This document shows, one piece after another, positions 35,551 through 43,930 of a DNA stretch of 49,754 nt. How positions within the stretch are numbered: position 1 is the stretch's first letter; each line of letters begins with the position of its first letter. This DNA is from Flavobacterium tegetincola DSM 22377 (GTDB taxonomy: Bacteria; Bacteroidota; Bacteroidia; Flavobacteriales; Flavobacteriaceae), in NCBI RefSeq assembly GCF_000425485.1, contig NZ_AUDN01000028.1, forward strand, positions 1 through 49,754, given 5' to 3'. The notes under the pieces are model-generated. The model searched no databases. It saw nothing but the letters and a program-made list of their open reading frames with translations, and was not told the origin of the DNA. The translations under genes were made by a program, and so were the position numbers.

Positions 35551-35751
35551 GTTCGTCCTAATTACTACTATTCTACATCGCCATTGAAAAACATGGCTAT
35601 TGGTTTTTTCTCAAGAACAGAAACACAAAATTTATAATCGAAATATATAGTAACATTCTTGCTTTGCACAGGCAAAATACCTAATAAAAGAACAAGCAAT
35701 TTAACAGCGATAAAATTTATTCTTTTTATTATCACAAATCTTTATGCTAAC
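35551..35751. other. Intergenic region without visible gene
   Basis: About 200 bp of AT-rich DNA between the terminator and the FNR-like site at 35752. No coding frame or box that I can support. Confidence 0.3.
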
Positions 35752-35763
35752 TGATCAAGATCA
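35752..35763 (+). promoter_or_regulatory. FNR/Crp-type site before the 35901 gene
   Basis: TGATCAAGATCA; its centre is 29.5 bp from the first base of CAACTTTG (35787-35794), a -7 box with one mismatch. Predicted leader about 100 nt. Confidence 0.7.
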
Positions 35764-35900
35764 TTTTCAATTTCAAAGTATTTGCTCAACTTTGAAGGAT
35801 GATCAACACTTACAACATCAGTTATACAAGTAGTAAAAAAAACGATTCGTAATAAGGTAGTTCGTAAATGAAAATTGGAAGAAGTAAAAATTAATTTATC

Positions 35901-36212
35901 ATGGAAAAAATAAAAATGGATAGTTTAATAACAGTATTAGCCTATGTAGAAAAGTTAGGATTTACATCTCAATTTGAAGTAAATGGAGACCTATTAACTT
36001 CGCTTAAAACAAAGAAAAATTATAAGCCTAAGCAAATAAAAATAGTACATTTTTATCGCTTTGAAGGAGCGTCAAGGCAAGACGATAGTTCTATTATGTA
36101 TGCAATTGAAACTGATGATAATGAAAAAGGGACCTTGGTAGATGGTTACGGAACTACTTCTGATAGCGCTACTGCTGATTTCATGCGTGTTGTAAATGAG
36201 ATTCATAAATAA
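35901..36212 (+). CDS. Small conserved protein of unknown function
   Basis: 103 aa, cytoplasmic. The pattern KIVHFYRFEGASRQDDSSIMYAIE with GTLVDGYGTTSDSA is shared by a family of Flavobacteriia proteins that databases often misname phosphoribosylpyrophosphate synthetase; no PRPP-binding motif is present. It stands alone behind a site of the proposed stress regulon, which suggests induction under low oxygen or stress. Function unknown. Confidence 0.7.
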   Translation: MEKIKMDSLITVLAYVEKLGFTSQFEVNGDLLTSLKTKKNYKPKQIKIVHFYRFEGASRQDDSSIMYAIETDDNEKGTLVDGYGTTSDSATADFMRVVNEIHK

Positions 36213-36433
36213 CAAAACCAAAAAAATATAATACTTACTACTGCCTATAAGTTGGTTTGTTGCAAAATTCAATGGCTAATTTTTTAAAAGGTTTCTTTTA
36301 CTTTTATTCTAAAATCACTATTTAATTTATCACTGCTATTCACATCCTCTTCTGTAAAATAACATTGCTTACAGTAATACAAAAGCGGTATTAAAATCTA
36401 ATTGTAAAAATCAAAATTATTATGGTTTTAAAA

Positions 36434-36449
36434 TGTGACTCTCATCACA
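36434..36449 (+). promoter_or_regulatory. CRP-like TGTGA-N6-TCACA palindrome
   Basis: Perfect half sites TGTGA (36434-36438) and TCACA (36445-36449), 8 bp upstream of the FNR-type site at 36458. It may bind a second Crp-family regulator or be chance. The rest of 36213-36433 shows no gene. Confidence 0.45.
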
Positions 36450-36457
36450 AAATGACA

Positions 36458-36469
36458 TGACCTAGGTCA
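36458..36469 (+). promoter_or_regulatory. FNR/Crp-type site before the Mla operon
   Basis: TGACCTAGGTCA, a perfect palindrome; its centre is 29.5 bp from the first base of TACTTTTA (36493-36500), a -7 box with one mismatch. The leader to the ATG at 36676 would be about 170 nt and has no supported gene. Confidence 0.8.
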
Positions 36470-36675
36470 TTTTATAACATAATTCAGTAAAGTACTTTTA
36501 CTACATGATACTGCAAGCTTGATACTATATAACAAATAAATGCATTTGGTCATGAGAAGAAATTTCACCTTTTAAGTCTGCTTTAAGGTCCTAACTGGAA
36601 TGCATTTTTATAAAAAAATGTAGTGTTCTAAAAAAAAAGCCGCTTTGTATTTTATAAAAATCAATACTTAAAATA

Positions 36676-37434
36676 ATGATAGCCTACCTCAAAAAAAATT
36701 TCTATGAAGCGGGCAAGCTCTCTATGTTTGCTGGAAGGTTCTTTCGGGAAATATTTACACGACCGTTTTATAGTAATGAATTTATTCGTCAGTGCTATGC
36801 AATAGGTTTTAAGTCATTGCCTTTAGTTTCCATTACAGGATTTATAATGGGATTAGTGCTTACTATTCAGTCTAGACCTACTATGACCAAATTTGGAGCC
36901 GAATCTTGGTTACCCAGTATGGTTTCGTTATCGTTAATTAGAGAAATTGCACCCGTAATTACAGCGCTTATTTGTGCTGGGAAGATAGCTTCCGGAATTG
37001 GTGCTGAACTTGGTTCTATGAAAGTAACTGAACAAATAGATGCTATGGAAGTTTCGGCTATAAACCCTTATAAATATTTAGTCAACACGCGTATACTTGC
37101 AACAACTATTATGATCCCAATTTTAGTATTCTATGCTGATTTCATTGGGATTTTTGGCGGTTACATTGGTTACAATGTACACGGGAGTTTGGGACTGTTC
37201 CGCTACTTTTCTGAAGTTATTGAACACCTTGATTTTTTGGATTTATTACCGGCTACGATAAAAACATTCTTTTTTGGATTCTTTATTGGACTAATAGGTT
37301 GCTATAAAGGTTTCAATGCTAAAAAAGGAACTGCTAGCGTAGGTATGGCTGCAAATTCGGCCGTGGTTTTATCATCGCTTATCATTTTTATTATCGATAT
37401 GCTTGCCGTTCAAATAACTGATTTATTTTTCTAA
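36676..37434 (+). CDS. mlaE: MlaE-family ABC permease
   Basis: 252 aa with five or six membrane helices. LVSITGFIMGLVLTIQSRP, SLIREIAPVITALICAGKIASGIGAELGSMKVTEQIDAMEV and the closing VGMAANSAVVLSSLIIFIIDML are the conserved MlaE/YrbE blocks. It forms the inner-membrane channel of a lipid transporter that moves phospholipids between the membranes and so maintains outer-membrane asymmetry. It is first in a four-gene operon, 3 bp before the ATPase gene. Confidence 0.9.
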   Translation: MIAYLKKNFYEAGKLSMFAGRFFREIFTRPFYSNEFIRQCYAIGFKSLPLVSITGFIMGLVLTIQSRPTMTKFGAESWLPSMVSLSLIREIAPVITALICAGKIASGIGAELGSMKVTEQIDAMEVSAINPYKYLVNTRILATTIMIPILVFYADFIGIFGGYIGYNVHGSLGLFRYFSEVIEHLDFLDLLPATIKTFFFGFFIGLIGCYKGFNAKKGTASVGMAANSAVVLSSLIIFIIDMLAVQITDLFF

Positions 37435-37437
37435 AAG

Positions 37438-38172
37438 ATGCAAAAAGAACCTGTCATAGTAATTAAAAACCTCCACAAGTCATTTGGTAAAAACAAAGTC
37501 TTGAGAGGCATTAATCTCACCGTAAATAAGGGAGAAGATCTAGTGATACTCGGTCGCTCTGGTTCTGGGAAATCAGTTACCATTAAATGCCTAGTTGGAC
37601 TCATTGATGCTGATGAGGGAGAGTTAAACATTTTTGGGAATGATATTGCTAAAATGAACTATAAAGAACTAAATGCAATTCGGTTACGCATTGGATTCCT
37701 CTTTCAAAGTGGCGCCTTATATGACTCCATGTCGGTGAGAGATAACTTGGCTTTTACATTAAAACACCACACTCCTCATCTTAAAAATGAAGAAGTAGAT
37801 GCACAAATTTTAGAAGTACTTGAAAACGTAGGCTTAGAAGAAGCTATTGATAGCATGCCATCAGAATTATCTGGCGGAATGGTGAAACGAATAGGTCTAG
37901 CAAGAACCCTCATTATAAAGCCTGAAATCATTTTATATGATGAGCCTACTGCGGGACTGGATACAATAACAGCAAGAGAAATTGATGAATTAATCTTATC
38001 TGTACAAAAAAAATACAAGACTACTTCCATCATCATTACGCATGATATTGCTTGCGCAAAAATGACAGGGAATCGCATTATGATTTTGAAAGATGGCGTA
38101 ATTCATACTGAAGGTTCCTATGAAGAATTAGAAAACAGTGCTGATGATTGGGTACGTTCCTTTTTTAATTAA
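37438..38172 (+). CDS. mlaF: MlaF-family ABC ATPase
   Basis: 244 aa. Walker A GRSGSGKS (about 38-45), Q-loop FLFQSGALYDSMSV, ABC signature LSGGMVKR (about 144-151), Walker B IILYDEPTAGLD and switch His in IIITHD. It energises lipid transport by the MlaE channel in the cytoplasm. Strong match to MlaF-type ATPases through the GALYDSMSV segment. Lies between the permease and the MCE gene. Confidence 0.92.
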   Translation: MQKEPVIVIKNLHKSFGKNKVLRGINLTVNKGEDLVILGRSGSGKSVTIKCLVGLIDADEGELNIFGNDIAKMNYKELNAIRLRIGFLFQSGALYDSMSVRDNLAFTLKHHTPHLKNEEVDAQILEVLENVGLEEAIDSMPSELSGGMVKRIGLARTLIIKPEIILYDEPTAGLDTITAREIDELILSVQKKYKTTSIIITHDIACAKMTGNRIMILKDGVIHTEGSYEELENSADDWVRSFFN

Positions 38173-38195
38173 AAAACAGTAATAAAATTACCACC

Positions 38196-39149
38196 ATGAA
38201 GAAAAGAAATTCAAACTATATCTGGAAATTAGGAATGTTCGTCATTATAGGACTCCTAGTCTTTTTTGCGACTTTATATTTTATTGGCAGCAGCCAAAAC
38301 CTTTTTGGTTCTACATTCCAATTAAAAACAAAATTTAAAAATGTAAGCGGTCTTAAGGTAGATAACAACGTGCTACTCTCAGGTATAAATATAGGTTCTA
38401 TTAAGGAAATCGAATTTATATCTGACTCTTCTGTTGTGGTCGTTATGGTTATCAAAAATGAAGTTCGACAATATATTAAAACCGACGCATTAGCGAGTAT
38501 TGGTTCTGATGGGTTGATGGGAGACAAAGTGGTTACTATTTCTCCAGGAAATAAATCAGATAGAGTGGTTGAAGACGATAGCTATATTGCGTCAATCGAA
38601 GAGGTTGAACTACAGGATTTGATGTCAGGCCTTAAAAAAAGTATTGATAACGCTGAGGTTATTACAAAAGAGTTATCTGAATTTAGTTATAAAATTAATA
38701 ATGGTGAAGGCATGTTATCAAAGATTTTGACAGATCCACAATTAGCCAAAAGTGTCCAAAAATCCATGCTAAATTTAGAAGAAGGATCCGATCAATTTGT
38801 ACTTTTTACAAAAAAAATGAATGATAAAAACGGTACATTCTCCAAGCTCATGACCGACCCGTACTATACCAATAGCATCAAGAAATCATTGTCTGGTTTA
38901 GAAAAAAGCACCGCTGATATTAATACTTTCACCGCTACTCTTAATAACGGAAATGGAATTGTTTCTAAATTATTAACTGATGCAAAATTAGCAAAATCAT
39001 TAGATTCTACCATGACTAACTTACAAACTGGTACCAAAAAATTAAACGAATTAGAAGAAGCAGCGAAGCATAATTTTCTTTTAAGAGGCTTTTTTAGAAA
39101 ACAAGAAAAAGAAAAAAAGAAAATTGAGGACGCAAAATCAAATAAATAA
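38196..39149 (+). CDS. mlaD: MlaD-like MCE-domain protein
   Basis: 317 aa. One N-terminal membrane anchor (WKLGMFVIIGLLVFFATLYFIG), then an MCE domain (FQLKTKFKNVSGLKVDNNVLLSGINIG, ending GDKVVTISPG). The C-terminal half carries three degenerate repeats based on (L/G)xGxG-(T/M)-(F/L)-SK-(L/I)-(L/M)-(T)-D, at about 168, 208 and 247, which are amphipathic and may line a tunnel or bind lipid. It would form the periplasmic hexameric ring that carries lipids from MlaE. Confidence 0.88.
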   Translation: MKKRNSNYIWKLGMFVIIGLLVFFATLYFIGSSQNLFGSTFQLKTKFKNVSGLKVDNNVLLSGINIGSIKEIEFISDSSVVVVMVIKNEVRQYIKTDALASIGSDGLMGDKVVTISPGNKSDRVVEDDSYIASIEEVELQDLMSGLKKSIDNAEVITKELSEFSYKINNGEGMLSKILTDPQLAKSVQKSMLNLEEGSDQFVLFTKKMNDKNGTFSKLMTDPYYTNSIKKSLSGLEKSTADINTFTATLNNGNGIVSKLLTDAKLAKSLDSTMTNLQTGTKKLNELEEAAKHNFLLRGFFRKQEKEKKKIEDAKSNK

Positions 39150-39175
39150 AACTTCTTTATTAAAAATAAAACAAC

Positions 39176-39667
39176 ATGAAACACATCCTAATTTACATTC
39201 TTTTTATTGTAACAGCTGCATTAGTATTGCTTAACCGTTATACGTCACTCTATATCAATAGTTCCATCTTACACTTTATAGTGTTATTTATTGCTGCAGC
39301 AACATTTGTAATAATTATAGGCCACTTGTTTGGTAAATTACGAACTGATAAATCAATATTAATCACTTTTTTAATTATTGGAGGCATCACTTTAGGAAAG
39401 GCTTTTTTTACTTGGGAAGGAGATTGGAAAACACAGACAGTTATTTATAAAAATATTCAAAACGGAAACAAAACAATTGAGTTTCAACTGAAAGCCAGTA
39501 GGTTTGCTTTTGGGTATAGAGAGCGCGTAGTAGAACGCTTTAAAGTCGTACCACTTATAGATTGGACAACCGCTGTAGATACAACTACCTTAGATAAATC
39601 AACATGGAAAAAAGTAAATATCCATATAAACGAGATGAACTTACCTGATGTACCTGCTAAGCAGTAG
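39176..39667 (+). CDS. Membrane protein linked to the Mla operon
   Basis: 163 aa with three predicted membrane helices in the first ~85 residues, then a soluble ~75-residue tail (WKTQTVIYKNIQNGNKTIEFQ and RYRER-like basic stretch) on one side. It lies 26 bp after the MCE gene and is probably co-transcribed. I do not know this family; it may be an accessory of the lipid transporter or an independent stress protein. Confidence 0.6.
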   Translation: MKHILIYILFIVTAALVLLNRYTSLYINSSILHFIVLFIAAATFVIIIGHLFGKLRTDKSILITFLIIGGITLGKAFFTWEGDWKTQTVIYKNIQNGNKTIEFQLKASRFAFGYRERVVERFKVVPLIDWTTAVDTTTLDKSTWKKVNIHINEMNLPDVPAKQ

Positions 39668-39710
39668 TTTTCAATTTTCTAGCTAAGCTGTTTTAAATCA
39701 ATTTTATAAC

Positions 39711-39722
39711 TGATCTAGGTCA
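39711..39722 (+). promoter_or_regulatory. FNR/Crp-type site before the Lys-rich gene
   Basis: TGATCTAGGTCA. Unlike the other sites, no TAnnTTTG box stands at the 29.5-bp distance; TAGCTTTT lies 34.5 bp away and TAAAGTTG 21.5 bp away. Confidence 0.6.
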
Positions 39723-39817
39723 TTTCGTTGTTCGTTATAAAGTTGGAAATTAGCTTTTATTATCAATTAAGTCTTATCTCAAAATAATCCTGATAATTAC
39801 AAACTAAAAATAATATC

Positions 39818-40078
39818 ATGAAAGCAAAATCTAAAAAAATGACGGGCGAAATTTCTGCCGCTCTTACTAATGCAATTCTAGCAAAGGCTGGCACTAAGAA
39901 AATAATAAAGAAAATTGATTCGGCAGCTAAAAAATTAGCAAAAAAAATCAATAAGGAGACTAAAGGAACAATCACCAAAATTAAAAAAAAGAGTGCTAAA
40001 AAAGTCAAGAAAGTCAAAAAGGAGTTAAAAAAAGAAATCCTGAAAAACGAACCCATTCTTGAAGGTGCAGTTCTTTAA
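39818..40078 (+). CDS. Very Lys-rich small protein, histone-like tail
   Basis: 86 aa, of which more than a third are Lys, with Ala and Ile. The composition (KKIDSAAKKLAKKINK, KKKSAKKVKKVKK) resembles histone-H1-like or AlgP-type DNA-binding proteins and suggests binding to nucleic acid. It lies next to stress genes such as Dps and a sigma-like factor; a DNA-compacting role under stress is possible. The frame is convincing because of its ATG, site upstream and clean ending, but composition alone is weak proof. Confidence 0.65.
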   Translation: MKAKSKKMTGEISAALTNAILAKAGTKKIIKKIDSAAKKLAKKINKETKGTITKIKKKSAKKVKKVKKELKKEILKNEPILEGAVL

Positions 40079-40322
40079 TAAAGCATTAGTAGACCTTAGC
40101 ATCATTGTAGCTTGATAATCGAGGATGCATCATAGCAGTACAAAACAGAATCTTTGTTTTATACTCTAATGTAATTCTTGAATTTTCAATTTTAAGAAAA
40201 ATGCTTTGGCAACAGCCAAAAACAGTTGTTTATGAAATCAGCATTTAGCAAGCAATCAACCTGATAACAGTATAAAAAAACGAACTGTACCACTACCCTA
40301 TTATTAATTAATAAAAAATAAA

Positions 40323-40700
40323 ATGGAACTACATAAAAACTTAGGCATTTGGATGGATCATGAAAAAGCATATTTAATTGATTTACATGATAAAGAAAAC
40401 CTCCATACGATCGTTTCTAACTTTACTTTTGAGACTAAAGAAGCAGCTTTGAGTGACAGCGAAAAAGGAATGCACAACAAGCGTCAGCAAATGCATGAGG
40501 CGTATTACAAAGAAATTGCCAAAGCGATATCAAACTATGATCATGTGCTGTTATTTGGTCCTACCAATGCAAAAACAGAACTACATAATTTCTTAAATGA
40601 AGATTTACATTATAAGGATATTCAAATCGATATAGTACCAGCCGATAAAATGACTGATAACGAAAAAGATACTTTTGTGAGAAATCATTTTAAAAAATAG
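40323..40700 (+). CDS. eRF1-domain-3-like small protein
   Basis: 125 aa, cytoplasmic. GIWMDHEKAYLIDL at the start and YDHVLLFGPTNAKTELHNFL near 80-100 fit the eRF1/Pelota domain-3-like or host-attachment-protein fold, often labelled translational machinery protein. Such proteins may bind stalled ribosomes, but no function has been shown. It has its own terminator at 40735. The 240-bp gap before it holds no site of the TGAYCTAGRTCA kind. Confidence 0.65.
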   Translation: MELHKNLGIWMDHEKAYLIDLHDKENLHTIVSNFTFETKEAALSDSEKGMHNKRQQMHEAYYKEIAKAISNYDHVLLFGPTNAKTELHNFLNEDLHYKDIQIDIVPADKMTDNEKDTFVRNHFKK

Positions 40701-40734
40701 AGAAATACTAGTTTAAAATAGTATTAAAAAAACA

Positions 40735-40770
40735 AAAACCTCCAATCTCAATTGATTTTGGAGGTTTTTT
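40735..40770 (+). terminator. Rho-independent terminator
   Basis: 11-bp stem (40735-40745 with 40758-40768), 12-nt loop, T-run to 40770. Separates the eRF1-like gene from the MscS operon. Confidence 0.88.
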
Positions 40771-40787
40771 GAAATAAATAGAAAAGA

Positions 40788-40799
40788 TGACCAATGTCA
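40788..40799 (+). promoter_or_regulatory. FNR/Crp-type site before the MscS-kinase-regulator operon
   Basis: TGACCAATGTCA; centre 29.5 bp from the first base of TATTTTTG (40823-40830). Transcription would begin near 40837, only about 3 bp before ATG 40840, so the mRNA may be nearly leaderless. Confidence 0.78.
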
Positions 40800-40839
40800 T
40801 TTTTTAGGTTTAAACATTACTTTATTTTTGTTATGCTTT

Positions 40840-41907
40840 ATGAATTTAAACCAAATTATAAATTCTTTTTCTCTTAAGCCCATTATTACTTATAGCATAG
40901 TAATTTTAGGCTGTATTTTATTGGGGTTATTACTAAGGTGGGGGTTATTTTGGCTTCTTACATTTTCTAACACTAAGAAACCAACCGTTTTAAAAGCACA
41001 ATTACTCAAGCATTTAAAAAAACCAGCTAAATTCCTGTTACCATTTCTATTTATCTACAGCTCTTTTAGTATTATTGGATTAGCATCTTACTGGCAAACA
41101 ATCGTTGAAAGTTTAATCATTATCAACTTCTCATGGATATTGATTGCATTATTGAATGCAGCCGAAGAAATTGTACAACAAAAATTTACTGTTGATGGCT
41201 TCCATCAAGCCAAAGAAAGAAAAGTCTTGACGCAACTGCGCTTCATGAAAAGTTTTTCAATTATCATTATTATCACTATTGCCATTGCTGTTGTTTTATG
41301 GAATATTCCTGCAGCAAGAAAATTAGGCACAACCATACTAACTTCGGCAGGTGTAATTGGTATCATTGCGGGTGTTGCCGCCCAAAAATCAATTGCCAAT
41401 CTTATTACGGGTTTTCAAATAGCCTTTACTCAGCCTATAAAAATTGATGATGAAGTTGTTATTCAAGGGGAGTTTGGTACTGTCGAAGATATCACACTTA
41501 CCTATGTTGTGATCAAAACTTGGGATTGGAGGCGACTCGTTGTTCCTCTTAATTTTTTTAGTGACAACTCATTTGTAAACTGGACTTTTAGTTCTAGAGA
41601 ATTAATTGGTAGTGTTTTTATTTCTGTAGATTATACTTTTCCTGTTGCTAAACTAAGAACAAAACTAATAGCACTTTTAAATGACAACCTGCTATGGGAT
41701 AAAAAAGTTGGGGAACTATTAGTTACTAAAAGCGATGATCGAGCAATGGAATTGCGTTGTACGTTTAGTGCTAAAAACGCCTCAGATGTTTGGACCTTAC
41801 GCTGTCAAATGAGAGAACAACTCATAGGTTTTATACAAGAAAACTATCCTGATTCTTTACCAAAATTAAGACAAGTAGACGAATTTAAAAAAAGTAAAAA
41901 TGAGTGA
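40840..41907 (+). CDS. MscS-family mechanosensitive channel
   Basis: 355 aa. Three or four N-terminal membrane helices, then the pore region AAQKSIANLITGFQIAFTQPI and the beta-domain IDDEVVIQGEFGTVEDITLTYVVIKTWDWR typical of MscS/YnaI-type channels. It probably opens under hypo-osmotic stress. The ATG at 40840 is chosen because the -7 box (40823-40830) covers the earlier TTG. First gene of an operon; the kinase gene overlaps its end by 8 bp. Confidence 0.85.
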   Translation: MNLNQIINSFSLKPIITYSIVILGCILLGLLLRWGLFWLLTFSNTKKPTVLKAQLLKHLKKPAKFLLPFLFIYSSFSIIGLASYWQTIVESLIIINFSWILIALLNAAEEIVQQKFTVDGFHQAKERKVLTQLRFMKSFSIIIIITIAIAVVLWNIPAARKLGTTILTSAGVIGIIAGVAAQKSIANLITGFQIAFTQPIKIDDEVVIQGEFGTVEDITLTYVVIKTWDWRRLVVPLNFFSDNSFVNWTFSSRELIGSVFISVDYTFPVAKLRTKLIALLNDNLLWDKKVGELLVTKSDDRAMELRCTFSAKNASDVWTLRCQMREQLIGFIQENYPDSLPKLRQVDEFKKSKNE

Positions 41908-43930
41908 TAGCGCCAAAGAAAACCTGCTTTTTAAAAATATTTTTCACTCCTCTGTGGAAGGAATTTTAGTCATTGATGGCAATGGATTAATAATTAAAGC
42001 AAATCCAGCTGGTGAGCAAATGTTTGGTTACAGTTCACAAGAATTAATTCATGAAGATGTAGAGAATCTTATTCCTTCTCGCTTTAAAAACAACCACCAT
42101 TCTCATAGAGCTAACTATAATTCAAAACCCAAGGCAAGACGCATGGGACATGATTTGGATTTATGGGGATTAAAAAAAGATGGTTCTCAATTTCAATTAG
42201 AAATAAGCTTGAGCCCTACAGAAATAGATAATAAAAAAGTAGTAATTGCTTTTATTATTGATGTTACAGAGCGTATGGCTGCAAAACATGCCTTAATCGT
42301 TAGTGAAAGCCGAATGGCTGAAGCCCAGCAAATTGCACATGTAGGTAACTGGTATTGGAACTTACAAACAAATGAACGAAGCTGGTCAAACGAGTTCTAT
42401 AGAATTTACGGTCTTGAACCTGGTGATGTGCGACTCAATAAAGACACTTTAAGTAGTTTTATTCATCCAGATGAAAGAGAAAATACTTTAAAAATAGTGG
42501 CTCTTGCTATCAAAAATCAAACAGATTATCAATACGAAAAAACAATTATTAGACCCGATGGTTCTTTAAGAAATGTTTTAACCAAAGGGAAAATTGTATC
42601 TGATGCGAATAGTAATACAAAAGAAATGTATGGTACTATTCAAGATATTACTAAGCAAAAAAAAGCCGAAGAACAACTAAAAGATAGTGAAGAAAATTTA
42701 CGGAATTACACCATTGAATTAAAAGAGAAAGTAACAGAACGCACTACTGAGCTCAATGCTATTGTTCAAAAATTAACCAAATTAAATGTAAATCTCAATA
42801 ACCAAATTCATGTCACCAAAGAGGCCGAAAGAAAAGCCTTAAACAGCAAGCAATTGCTAGATAATGTTTCTCATAATTTCCCTAAAGGATTTATTGCCGT
42901 TGTTGATTCTAAATTGAGGATTGTATTTGTCGAAGGGGAAGAGGTTATAGCATTGGGTTTTGATAATTTGGTAAAAAACAAAACCGTACTTGGCGATGTT
43001 GTTGGTGTCTCAGATGAAATAAAGAAAATCTCCAGAGAAAAAATAGTAAAAACGCTTGAAGGGGAACATCTCTCCTATGAAATCGAATTTAGAGACAATC
43101 ACTACCTAGTTAATACCACCCCATTGTACAATGAGAATAATACTATTGAACAAGTTTTATTAGTTTATAATAATATCACTTTGCAAAAGAAGGCTGAATT
43201 TGAAATGTTTAGTACCTTAAAAAAAGAACAAGAATTGAGCGAGTTAAAATCGCGTTTTATTTCTATGGCTTCGCATGAGTTTAGGACTCCTTTGAGCGCC
43301 ATTTTATCTTCGGCTATTTTAATCGAAAAACAAAATGGTGTTGGAAAAGAAGCTAAAAGAATAAATTATGTGTCTAAAATAAGATCGAATGTGAAGAATT
43401 TGGTCGTAATTCTAAATGATTTTCTATCCCTGAGCAAACTACAAGAAGGAAAAATAATTGCTCAGCCTGTATTATTTGATTTGGTTACATTCACAAAATC
43501 ATTACTCGAAGAATTAGAGGACATCAAAAAAAAGGGACAAATTATAAGGCTACAGTCTGAAAATTCAATAATTGAAGCTTTTTTAGATTTAAAATTAGTC
43601 AAGCATATCATTTATAATCTTGTTTCTAATGCTATAAAATATTCAGAAGAAAATAAAGAAATAATTATCAAAATAAAAAGTAATAATGAGCATGTAAACA
43701 TTGAAATAATTGACCAAGGAATAGGAATTCCTATCGAAGATCAAAGCAATATATTTCAAAGGTTTTATCGTGCCAACAACGCTTCAAATATTCAAGGAAC
43801 TGGTTTAGGTCTCAATATTGTGAAACAGTATACTGAATTAATGGGTGGTACTATTACTTTTAAAAGTGAATTAAAAGAAGGCGCTACTTTTTATATTGAA
43901 TTTCCATTAGATACTAAAAAAAATGAGTAA
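41900..43930 (+). CDS. Soluble multi-PAS histidine kinase
   Basis: 676 aa without membrane helices. PAS1 (about 10-125) has FGYSSQEL, LIPSRFKNNHHSHRANY and KKDGSQFQLEISLSP, a FixL-type layout; PAS2 (about 138-255) has a PAC end; a coiled coil and a third PAS-like part (about 330-430) follow. HisKA: SHEFRTPL with His459. ATPase: NLVSNAIKYS (N box), IIDQGIGIP, GTGLGLNIV (G boxes). It overlaps both neighbours by 8 bp, so it is the cognate kinase of the receiver-Crp protein downstream. The signal could be redox, oxygen or NO; heme binding by PAS1 is only a guess. Confidence 0.9.
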   Translation: MSDSAKENLLFKNIFHSSVEGILVIDGNGLIIKANPAGEQMFGYSSQELIHEDVENLIPSRFKNNHHSHRANYNSKPKARRMGHDLDLWGLKKDGSQFQLEISLSPTEIDNKKVVIAFIIDVTERMAAKHALIVSESRMAEAQQIAHVGNWYWNLQTNERSWSNEFYRIYGLEPGDVRLNKDTLSSFIHPDERENTLKIVALAIKNQTDYQYEKTIIRPDGSLRNVLTKGKIVSDANSNTKEMYGTIQDITKQKKAEEQLKDSEENLRNYTIELKEKVTERTTELNAIVQKLTKLNVNLNNQIHVTKEAERKALNSKQLLDNVSHNFPKGFIAVVDSKLRIVFVEGEEVIALGFDNLVKNKTVLGDVVGVSDEIKKISREKIVKTLEGEHLSYEIEFRDNHYLVNTTPLYNENNTIEQVLLVYNNITLQKKAEFEMFSTLKKEQELSELKSRFISMASHEFRTPLSAILSSAILIEKQNGVGKEAKRINYVSKIRSNVKNLVVILNDFLSLSKLQEGKIIAQPVLFDLVTFTKSLLEELEDIKKKGQIIRLQSENSIIEAFLDLKLVKHIIYNLVSNAIKYSEENKEIIIKIKSNNEHVNIEIIDQGIGIPIEDQSNIFQRFYRANNASNIQGTGLGLNIVKQYTELMGGTITFKSELKEGATFYIEFPLDTKKNE

